Below are positions 57,828 to 64,000 of a stretch of 64,000 nt of DNA, piece after piece. This stretch comes from Microbulbifer sp. HZ11. Lineage in GTDB: Bacteria; Pseudomonadota; Gammaproteobacteria; Pseudomonadales; Cellvibrionaceae. The translations under genes and the position numbers were made by a program. Location: contig NZ_JELR01000001.1 of NCBI RefSeq assembly GCF_000708675.1, forward strand, positions 620,001-684,000, given 5' to 3'. The notes under the pieces were generated by a model. That model did no database searches, was not told the DNA's origin, and saw nothing but the letters and a program-made list of their open reading frames with translations. Position 1 is the first letter of the stretch; every line of letters starts with the position of its first letter.

Positions 57828-59096
57828 ATGGCGATCCCGAAACCCGTCGCGCTGTACCCAACTTATGACGCCATCAAAGGCTTCAAGCCCGTCAGCCCAG
57901 ACAAAACGTTCTTTGGTGATTTCCCGGATCTTAAAGACTACCTGGCATCCGGTGAATCCTGGTGGATGGAACACTGGCTCTGGGGCCAGGAGTTTCTCAG
58001 CTATATCGGCCGCAACAAGTCTGAACACACCTACACACGGTTTCGTAATGAAACTGAGCGTTTCCTGTTATGGGTGTTTCAGATCAAGCAAAGACCCATG
58101 GACCGACTGCGCAAAGCTGACATCCTCGAGTACGCCGATTTCTGCTGGCAGCCGCCGGTAGATTGGATTTGCCTCGCGAATCACGAAAAGTTTCAGCTGA
58201 CGAATGGCCGCTACGTACAGAATCCTGCTTGGGCGCCGTTTCGGCTCAAGCTACCCAAAAACCGTCCGGCTGCCGATGAAGAACCAGACAAAAAGAAATA
58301 CCGTCCATCGCAGCAGACTCTGACCGGGATTTTTACCGGCATCATCGCATTCTACAAATACCTGATGAACGAAGAATACCTGTATGGAAACCCCGCGCAG
58401 ATCGCCAAGGGTGATTGCCGGCATTTCATCAGAGATGCCCAGGTCAAGGAAATCCGGCGCTTAACCGAGGCGCAGTGGCAGTATGTCTTCAATGTGGCAC
58501 ACACGATGGCCGATGAAGATCCCATCCATGAGCGCAGCCTGTTTATTATTTGTGCGCTCAAGACGCTGTTTCTGCGGATTTCCGAGCTCTCCGAGCGTCG
58601 CGCCTGGTCGCCGCTGATGAGCCATTTCTGGCAGGATTCCGATGGTAACTGGTGGCTGAAAATTTACGGAAAAGGGCGCAAGTTAAGGGATATCACGGTC
58701 CCGCCAAGCTTTATTCCGTACCTGAAGCGCTACCGGCATTACCGAGGGTTAAGCCCCCTACCCGTCACCGGTGAAAACCACCCTATCGTCGAAAAAATCC
58801 GCGGTCAGGGCGGCATGACAGCACGGCAGCTGGCACGGATCGTCCAGCAGGTATTCGATCGCGCCTACGACGATATGCGCCAAGCCGAGGGTGAAGACAG
58901 CGCGCGCAAACTGCGTGAGGCCTCGACCCACTGGCTCCGGCACACCGGCGCGAGCATGGAAGTTGAGCGCGGCCGCGCACTCAAGGATCTATCTGAAGAT
59001 TTAGGCCATTCCAGCATGGCTACAACCGATACGGTCTATGTACAGACGGAAAACCGGGTGCGAGCGGAAAGTGGCAAGGGGCGGAAAGTTGAATAG
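57828..59096 (+). CDS. Tyrosine-type site-specific recombinase (phage integrase family)
   Basis: The 422-residue protein has a long SAM-like N-terminal part (about 60-220) and a catalytic domain with the first Arg in LFLRISEL, Lys in GKGRKLRD, HWLRHTGASM, LGHSSMATTD and the nucleophile Tyr in DTVYVQTE, all in order. The residue set is complete, so it may be active. No tRNA, excisionase or phage gene is beside it. It lies between the two 14-bp direct repeats and is followed by a tandem CCGTACCGGA repeat. Confidence 0.93.
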   Translation: MAIPKPVALYPTYDAIKGFKPVSPDKTFFGDFPDLKDYLASGESWWMEHWLWGQEFLSYIGRNKSEHTYTRFRNETERFLLWVFQIKQRPMDRLRKADILEYADFCWQPPVDWICLANHEKFQLTNGRYVQNPAWAPFRLKLPKNRPAADEEPDKKKYRPSQQTLTGIFTGIIAFYKYLMNEEYLYGNPAQIAKGDCRHFIRDAQVKEIRRLTEAQWQYVFNVAHTMADEDPIHERSLFIICALKTLFLRISELSERRAWSPLMSHFWQDSDGNWWLKIYGKGRKLRDITVPPSFIPYLKRYRHYRGLSPLPVTGENHPIVEKIRGQGGMTARQLARIVQQVFDRAYDDMRQAEGEDSARKLREASTHWLRHTGASMEVERGRALKDLSEDLGHSSMATTDTVYVQTENRVRAESGKGRKVE

Positions 59097-59130
59097 CTGC
59101 GGGACGCCTGGTTGTCCCCGTATATTCTAT

Positions 59131-59150
59131 CCGTACCGGACCGTACCGGA
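59131..59150. repeat. Tandem 10-bp repeat
   Basis: CCGTACCGGA is repeated twice without a gap, 35 bp after the recombinase stop. Each unit contains the partial dyad CCGTACCGG, so recombinase arm sites are conceivable. Confidence 0.6.
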
Positions 59151-59214
59151 ATCTGTAGCCCTAGCGATTCATCGCTCGCAGGGTTTCGCGCTGGAACTCG
59201 CTGCAGTGGTCACC

Positions 59215-59228
59215 CCGGTATTCTGGAA
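59215..59228. repeat. Right copy of 14-bp direct repeat flanking the recombinase
   Basis: CCGGTATTCTGGAA, identical to 57347-57360; the distance between repeat starts is 1868 bp. Candidate attachment-site remnant. Confidence 0.7.
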
Positions 59229-59464
59229 GCTCCCGCCCCGGCTGGCAGTCATTGGCGGAGCTGTGGGAGGCTGGATTTCGGCCTAGACGGTGGCAATTGG
59301 CGCCATTGACGCCCCCGCAACTGGTGGAACTGGCGTTGCCCGCATCCTATGACCGACTGGTTACAAATTTTGGCAGCCGATTCATGCCAAAGCGCCCATA
59401 TCGTATAGGTTCCGGACTACGTAAACGCTAGGATGCGCCGCTCGTTTTACTCGGGGGGAGCTTT

Positions 59465-59803
59465 ATGTCTATCGGCCAACAAATCTATTTCGCTATTGAA
59501 CTTTTCGCGCCGGAGCTGGTCCATCGAGAGCGCTTCTGCCGACGCATGACCCGCGTGTTGACGGACTTCGGCAGCGCGCCCCTGGTTGCCCGTCAAATCG
59601 CCACCGTACTTGCCGACGCGTTGCCCAGCCAATGCGCGGACTACCATCTGGAAATGGCCCACCTCATCACCTTTCACCCGCCTTTGAGCGCCCTACTTGA
59701 CACCGATCAGCAGGCTGCGAGAGCCATGCATTTTTATATGACCTACTTTCTCGATATCACTGCCCTGCCCTCTGGCCAGGAAATGCGCTACGCGGTGAAC
59801 TGA
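59465..59803 (+). CDS. Hypothetical protein
   Basis: A 112-residue, mainly helical, soluble protein I do not recognise. It has segments MSIGQQIYFAIELFAPELVH and MHFYMTYFLDITALPSG, a high Ala and Leu content, and one Cys (SQCADYHLE). GGGGGAG precedes the ATG at a good distance, supporting a real gene. It converges with the thioesterase gene, 17 bp apart. Confidence 0.6.
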   Translation: MSIGQQIYFAIELFAPELVHRERFCRRMTRVLTDFGSAPLVARQIATVLADALPSQCADYHLEMAHLITFHPPLSALLDTDQQAARAMHFYMTYFLDITALPSGQEMRYAVN

Positions 59804-59820
59804 TCCGCGTAGCGAGCGAG

Positions 59821-60327
59821 TCAGCTTTCAAACTGAAAACCACGCACCTTTTCCTTGATCGCATCGTGTGCCGCTTCCTGCTCATGCAGCAGCTTGCGGC
59901 GCAACATGGCCGCTTCGAAACGCTGCTTTTCGACCACGGTTTTTGGCTTGAGAGGCGGCACCGGCGTAGGCTTGCCATTATCGTCCAGCGCCACCATGGT
60001 GAAGTAGCAGCTATTGGTATGACGGACAACGCGGGTCCGGATATCTTCAGTGACCACCTTGATACCGACTTCCAACGATGTATTGCCGGTGTAATTGACC
60101 GACGCGAGAAAGGTCACCAACTCTCCCACATTGATCGCCTGGCGAAACACCACCCGGTCAACCGACAAAGTGACAACATACTGCCCCGCATAGCGACTGG
60201 CGCAGGAATAGGCGACCTTATCCAGATACGAGAGCAGATCACCTCCGTGAATCTTGCCGGTAAAATTGGCCATATCCGGGGTCATCAATACGCTCATGCT
60301 CAGCTGGTGCTCGCGTGGCTCATCCAT
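59821..60327 (-). CDS. Acyl-CoA thioesterase, hotdog fold
   Basis: The 168-residue protein hydrolyses acyl-CoA esters by family. It has MTPDMANFTGKIHGGDLLSY (hotdog helix, with the catalytic-type Asn and the HGG turn), DRVVFRQAINVGELV and a C-terminal basic/charged helix. It is nearest to YciA/BACH-type hexameric thioesterases. AAGGAAAG precedes the ATG. It stands alone on the minus strand. Confidence 0.92.
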   Translation of the reverse strand: MDEPREHQLSMSVLMTPDMANFTGKIHGGDLLSYLDKVAYSCASRYAGQYVVTLSVDRVVFRQAINVGELVTFLASVNYTGNTSLEVGIKVVTEDIRTRVVRHTNSCYFTMVALDDNGKPTPVPPLKPKTVVEKQRFEAAMLRRKLLHEQEAAHDAIKEKVRGFQFES

Positions 60328-60388
60328 GGGCTTTCCTTATCTTTTTTTGGTTTTGTGGGTAGTGGTCAATAGGGTTTAAAAGAGGGCA

Positions 60389-61459
60389 CTACGCTGAACT
60401 TGCCGCAGCCAGCGATTGCTCCAGCTGCCTGAACCTGCCTTGCAGTTCCGCCTTCTCTTGAAGAGCCGCCCGATTTTCCTGCCTCAGTGTTTCCACAGCA
60501 TCTCGCAGTGCCAACACCTCGATTTCGAGCTTATCGACCAGCGACTGCCGCCATTCCACTTCACGAATGGATGCCGACAATTGCGCGTCCAGCGCGCCGG
60601 CCTGCACCAAGTGCTGCTCACACTCCGCGCTCTTCTGTTGGAGCTGCTGCTGCAGACTGAGCAGCGATCGCTCAGTCTCTGCGAGTTTCCCCCGCTGCAC
60701 CTCGACATCGGCGATCAACAGCTGCCTTTCGGCTTCGAGCTCACGACAACGATTATGCGCCGATTCCAATTGCTGATTCAGCTGCGCAATGCTGCGCTCA
60801 CGCTGCGCGCATTGTTCCCCCAGGCTCGCGACCTGATGGCGAAGCTGGTCCGCGACCAGACGCGCCTGATCCCGCTCCTGCTGCCGATCTTCTGCCATAC
60901 GCTGCTGATAATGCTCAAAATGCTCGCGGATATCCCGATTTTCTGCCTTCAATTCTTCAACCGTCGCTTTCAGCTCCTCAGTGCGCTTCGCCCCCTCATC
61001 GCGCTGAAACTCACTCTTTTCCAGCTCGGAAAGCGCTGTTGAGAGGCGTCGGGACAGGCTGCGGCCCTCCCCCTCCGACACCTGCAACTTTTGCTCCAGT
61101 TGCTCCAGTTCAGCACTCCGTACCGACAGTGCACTTCGGGTCTGTGCAAGCTCCTGCTCAAGATTTCCCTGAATACGCTCCGACTCCTCGCGAATTTTTT
61201 CAACCTCGAGATCAGCCTGAGCCCGCACACGCCCGTACAACTCTTTTAGCGCATCTACCAGCTCTCGCGGCAGATCACCGGTGTCAATCACCTCACCCTG
61301 AACTTCGGTACGCCACCGTTTTAACAGCGGTGCGATGGTACTTTTACTGCCCGTTCCCAACTCCGCCCGCACCCGGTCTACGGTGGGCTCTTCGCCGCGC
61401 TGCTTGAGCGCTTCTGCCGCTTTGGCAATGTCGATATATCCCACGCCGGACCGCGCCAT
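60389..61459 (-). CDS. KfrA-like DNA-binding protein with long coiled coil
   Basis: The 356-residue protein (ATG 61459, GGAGAG upstream; an earlier start at 61498 adds 13 residues) has an N-terminal KfrA domain with YIDIAKAAEALKQRGEEPTV and GTGSKSTIAPLLKRW, which contains a helix-turn-helix, followed from about residue 80 by some 270 residues of almost unbroken coiled coil rich in Glu, Gln, Leu and Arg. Plasmid KfrA is a self-repressing, nucleoid-like protein that helps partitioning. Here it is chromosomal and divergent from a tyrosine recombinase. Confidence 0.88.
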   Translation of the reverse strand: MARSGVGYIDIAKAAEALKQRGEEPTVDRVRAELGTGSKSTIAPLLKRWRTEVQGEVIDTGDLPRELVDALKELYGRVRAQADLEVEKIREESERIQGNLEQELAQTRSALSVRSAELEQLEQKLQVSEGEGRSLSRRLSTALSELEKSEFQRDEGAKRTEELKATVEELKAENRDIREHFEHYQQRMAEDRQQERDQARLVADQLRHQVASLGEQCAQRERSIAQLNQQLESAHNRCRELEAERQLLIADVEVQRGKLAETERSLLSLQQQLQQKSAECEQHLVQAGALDAQLSASIREVEWRQSLVDKLEIEVLALRDAVETLRQENRAALQEKAELQGRFRQLEQSLAAASSA

Positions 61460-61560
61460 TTCGTTCTCTCCAGGTTTCGGAATTATTTCGTACCGCATTA
61501 CATGTTACGTATTATTACATTATTCTCGAATCGATAATCAACCTTTGATAACCACACCAT

Positions 61561-61590
61561 AACCGACGATAATTAAACTTATCATCGGTT
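61561..61590. promoter_or_regulatory. Dyad in the kfrA-like / recombinase divergent promoter region
   Basis: Arms AACCGACGATAA (61561-61572) and TTATCATCGGTT (61579-61590) are inverted copies matching at 11 of 12 positions, with a 6-nt AT spacer. The half-site motif GATAA recurs just upstream at about 61534 and 61547. This is a likely operator, perhaps for the KfrA-like protein itself. Confidence 0.6.
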
Positions 61591-61663
61591 TATTTTAATA
61601 AAGCCACGACTTCAACATAGCGCCGGTACAACGCTACCTTCGCGCAACATCCAGCGGTCAATA

Positions 61664-62695
61664 ATGCTTAGCGACGACGAGCCCCTAGCCCAGGTGCACA
61701 TAACTGAAAAGACCCCTGCCACACAGACAAGTACCACACCCGCGCGGCACCCTCAGCTGCGGGAATATCTGAATGCCGCGACATCGGAAAGTACACGACG
61801 TGCCTATCGATCTGCGATCCGCCAGTTCGAAAAATGGGGCGGGCGCCTTCCCGCCAACACCGATGCCCTGGTCCGCTACCTGCTGGAGCGCGCTGAAACC
61901 GTCAACCCCCGTACCCTGGATCTGCATCTGACCGCTATCGGGCAATGGCACCGCTACCAGGGCATCGCCAGCCCCACACTCGATCCGTTGATTCAGAAAA
62001 CCATGCGCGGTATTCGCCGATTGCACGCACAACCAAAGAAGAAGGCCAAAGCCCTCCGCCCGGAACATATTGCCGCCCTCGCACGACATATCCGTAGCAG
62101 CCCGGAAAGCCATAAAAGCCGCCGGGACCTGGCGCTGGTGCTGATGGCCTATTTCGGAGCCTTTCGCCGTAGCGAGCTGGTTTCAATCCGGGTGGAAGAT
62201 CTGAGGTGGGAAGAAGATGGCCTCATCGTATTTTTACCCCGGTCAAAAACGGACCAAACCGGAGAAGGTATGGAACGCGCACTCCCCTTTGGCACGCCGG
62301 ATGTTTGCCCCCTGAGGGCGCTCAGACGCTGGCTGGAGCACGCACTTATTGAACGGGGCCCGGTTTTTCGCGCCGTTACACGTTGGGACCGGGTTCAGGA
62401 AAAGCCTCTGAATCCTGGGGCGGTGAATCACATCCTTAAACAGCTTGCGACCGCCTGCGGGTTCGACTTTGTCGATGCCCTGAGTAGTCATAGTTTCCGG
62501 CGCGGCATGTCGACTTCGGCGGCCCGGGCAAAGGTAGACTTTGAGCTGATCAAGAAACAGGGCGGCTGGAAGAGTGATGCGACGGTCTGGGAATATATTG
62601 AGGAGGGACAGCGGATGACAGACAACGCAGCCAGCACCCTCATGGAAAACCTGGCCGTGAAACTAGCGGAACTGGAACGCGAATCGGGGCCATGA
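61664..62695 (+). CDS. Tyrosine-type recombinase
   Basis: The 343-residue protein has an N-terminal SAM-like domain (STRRAYRSAIRQFEKWGGRL) and a catalytic domain with Arg in AFRRSELVSIR, Lys in RSKTDQTGEG, HSFRRGMST, GGWKSD and the nucleophile Tyr in VWEYIEEG. It lacks clear homology in detail to the recombinase at 57828. Recombinases of this type paired with a KfrA-like gene are seen in chromosomal islands and plasmids. The ribosome-binding site is weak. Confidence 0.9.
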   Translation: MLSDDEPLAQVHITEKTPATQTSTTPARHPQLREYLNAATSESTRRAYRSAIRQFEKWGGRLPANTDALVRYLLERAETVNPRTLDLHLTAIGQWHRYQGIASPTLDPLIQKTMRGIRRLHAQPKKKAKALRPEHIAALARHIRSSPESHKSRRDLALVLMAYFGAFRRSELVSIRVEDLRWEEDGLIVFLPRSKTDQTGEGMERALPFGTPDVCPLRALRRWLEHALIERGPVFRAVTRWDRVQEKPLNPGAVNHILKQLATACGFDFVDALSSHSFRRGMSTSAARAKVDFELIKKQGGWKSDATVWEYIEEGQRMTDNAASTLMENLAVKLAELERESGP

Positions 62696-62856
62696 GCCCC
62701 AAAACCAGAGCCATCCCCTGAGCCTTTCCCAGCAACAAGCATTGCGGCGTTTTCCTCCCATCGGCTACACTGCCGCCTGAAATTTCGCCCACCCCAAACC
62801 TGCACGCCATACTTAGGCTCTCGACCTGGCAATGATTGTTTCTGCCGGAGGAAGCC

Positions 62857-63771
62857 ATGGCACTGGCGGCAAACCCTACCGATTACCGATTGACCGAGCC
62901 CTTCATGAACAGCGAATTCATTCGCCCTTTATTAGACAGCCAACTAGCCTGGAGCCTGGTGTTAATCGCCGGCATAATTCTGATCCGCTACCTGCTGACA
63001 CACGCTTTTCGCAAAACCAGCTGGGCCCGTCAGGATATTCGCCGGCGGGTGCATATGGTGCACAATTTCGGCAATCTCATCATGGTGATCGGGCTGTTTG
63101 CGATCTGGGTGTCCGAATTGCGCAATTTTGCCCTGTCTATCGCCGCCTTTTCTGTGGCAATCGTAATTGCGCTGCGTGACGTGGTGCAGTGCCTGGTTGG
63201 AGGTATCTATCAGGCCGGCATGCGCTCCTTTACCATTGGCGACTGGGTCAAGATTGGCGAGCAATTTGGTGAGGTGATCGACAATAATTGGCTGAGCACA
63301 ACCTTGCTGGAGATCGACCCGCACGGTCTGGGCAACGGCTACACAGGAACCACACTGTATGTACCAAACAGCGTGTTCTTTTCCCAACCGGTGAAAAACC
63401 TGAACTTTATGCGCCGATATATCGAGCACACATTTTCGATCGTGCGCGAAAGCAAAGGCGAGAACCCGTTTGCCATTAAAGCGTTTATTACCGAGCGTGT
63501 TCTGGAACACTGCGAGTCGTTCAAAGATGTAGCAGAACGCTACTGTAAACTGATTGAAAGTCGCATGGGGGTCGATCTCGCCGGTACCGAACCCAAGATT
63601 AAGATCACCACCAGCGAGCTCGGGCACGATGTACTCACCATCACCCTGTTCTGTCCCCGAGAAGACGCCACCGACATCGAGCAAAAAGTGACCGAAGATT
63701 TTTACCGCTTCTGGTACGGCCCCAAATCTGCGGTCACCGAGGCACCGGTCCTGCCTGTCTCCGGGAGCTAG
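62857..63771 (+). CDS. MscS-family mechanosensitive channel protein
   Basis: The 304-residue inner-membrane protein has about three helices (about 34-53, 75-92, 96-122), the last being the pore helix leading into RDVVQCLVGGIYQAGMRSFT, then the MscS beta domain (GDWVKIGEQFGEVIDNNW, LYVPNSVFFSQPVKNLNF). It should gate ions or osmolytes in response to membrane tension or a bound ligand. ATG at 62857 with GGAGGAAG is chosen over a TTG at 62836. Its stop overlaps that of the convergent zinc-finger gene. Confidence 0.9.
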   Translation: MALAANPTDYRLTEPFMNSEFIRPLLDSQLAWSLVLIAGIILIRYLLTHAFRKTSWARQDIRRRVHMVHNFGNLIMVIGLFAIWVSELRNFALSIAAFSVAIVIALRDVVQCLVGGIYQAGMRSFTIGDWVKIGEQFGEVIDNNWLSTTLLEIDPHGLGNGYTGTTLYVPNSVFFSQPVKNLNFMRRYIEHTFSIVRESKGENPFAIKAFITERVLEHCESFKDVAERYCKLIESRMGVDLAGTEPKIKITTSELGHDVLTITLFCPREDATDIEQKVTEDFYRFWYGPKSAVTEAPVLPVSGS

Positions 63772-64000
63772 ACCTCGCCGCCATCGGACCCGGAGCCCGA
63801 ATCAGCGGATTGTTTATCGGTCCGCTGACCCGCGTCAGATTTAGCGTAGGCCTTTGCCAAGTCGCGCAGTGTGCCCATCTGCCGGCCAAAATTCCGGCAA
63901 CCGCGGCACATCATGAGATGTACCTTGAGACCCAACTTTTCCCGTGGACTCAGCTCCCGCTCCATGCGTTCAGATAGCAATCGCGTGGCCTGCTTACAGT
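63768..64000 (-). CDS. zf-HC2 zinc-finger protein, anti-sigma-factor type, 5' end outside window
   Basis: The frame enters from beyond the window end and reads CKQATRLLSERMERELSPRE, then LKVHLMMCRGCRNFGRQM, ending in a Ser/Gly/Asp tail. The Cys, HxxxCxxC arrangement is the anti-sigma zinc finger (ZAS/zf-HC2). The start is not in the window, because the first Cys of the motif lies at 63996-63998. Such genes usually follow an ECF sigma factor gene, which would be just beyond the window. About 77 residues are visible. Confidence 0.8.
   Translation of the reverse strand, partial: CKQATRLLSERMERELSPREKLGLKVHLMMCRGCRNFGRQMGTLRDLAKAYAKSDAGQRTDKQSADSGSGSDGGEV

Larger units (their letters stand above)
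59097..59464. other. Intergenic region with tandem and direct repeats
   Basis: No complete gene in these 368 bp. CCGTACCGGA occurs twice in tandem at 59131-59150, and the right 14-bp direct repeat lies at 59215-59228. A plus-strand frame ending at 59286 reads VVTPVFWKLPPRLAVIGGAV near its end, like one membrane helix, and may be the tail of a broken gene, but I cannot name it. Confidence 0.45.

Noticed and set aside
59038..59286. Plus-strand frame of 82 codons with IHRSQG and a hydrophobic tail
   Set aside because: Starts inside the recombinase gene in another frame and has no coherent domain. IHRSQG recalls helicases, but the context after it does not fit. Left as a possible gene remnant only.

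Overview
The window looks like chromosome from a marine gammaproteobacterium, most likely a Microbulbifer or another Cellvibrionales relative. This is inferred from the conserved gene order clpA-infA-bpt-aat-trxB-ftsK-lolA-rarA-crcB-serS-cysG, the abundance of TonB-dependent receptors and the protein sequences. No database search was possible. There are no rRNA genes, no CRISPR array and no recognisable tRNA.

Layout. (1) 1-12120 is core housekeeping: the end of clpA, then infA, the N-degron transferases bpt and aat, and trxB on the minus strand, then a plus-strand run ftsK-lolA-rarA-crcB-serS-cysG. (2) 12121-22133 is accessory: a small membrane protein, a large compound inverted repeat (12504-12617), a penicillin-acylase-like hydrolase, a TonB-dependent receptor, an egtB-egtD ergothioneine operon, a DUF411 lipoprotein and a YheT-type hydrolase. 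(3) 22174-29193 is a cobalamin unit: a B12 riboswitch followed by a BtuB-like receptor, cobO, cobQ and a complete BtuCDF-type importer. (4) 29450-31539 holds a periplasmic thioredoxin, a CcdA-like electron carrier and an exported HAD protein.

(5) 31640-57240 is the most interesting part, apparently a zinc-starvation island. It contains the zinc repressor zur, a DksA paralog lacking most zinc-finger cysteines, a His-rich ZrgA-like periplasmic protein, two COG0523 GTPases (zinc chaperone family), and a nine-gene minus-strand operon (DUF1826, a ZnuD-like receptor with four His/Glu-rich segments, MerC-like, hisI, pyrC, folE2, a 50-aa SEC-C miniprotein, a 76-aa unknown, zigA-like). It also holds two exported or lipid-anchored zinc peptidases, a DUF3299 lipoprotein, a complete Opp peptide importer and an ABC pair coupled to it by overlap. 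Four short sites of related sequence lie before four of these transcription units and are candidate Zur operators. I propose that the genes act together: outer-membrane zinc capture (ZnuD-like), periplasmic binding (ZrgA-like, DUF3299), inner-membrane ABC components, allocation of scarce metal by the GTPases, and substitute enzymes for zinc-dependent steps (DksA2, FolE2, PyrC, HisI).

(6) 57241-64000 is a junction with mobile-element features: 14-bp direct repeats around a frameshifted small gene and a tyrosine recombinase, a thioesterase, a divergent KfrA-like/tyrosine recombinase pair with an operator-like dyad between them, an MscS-type channel, and the end of a zinc-finger anti-sigma-type protein running off the window.
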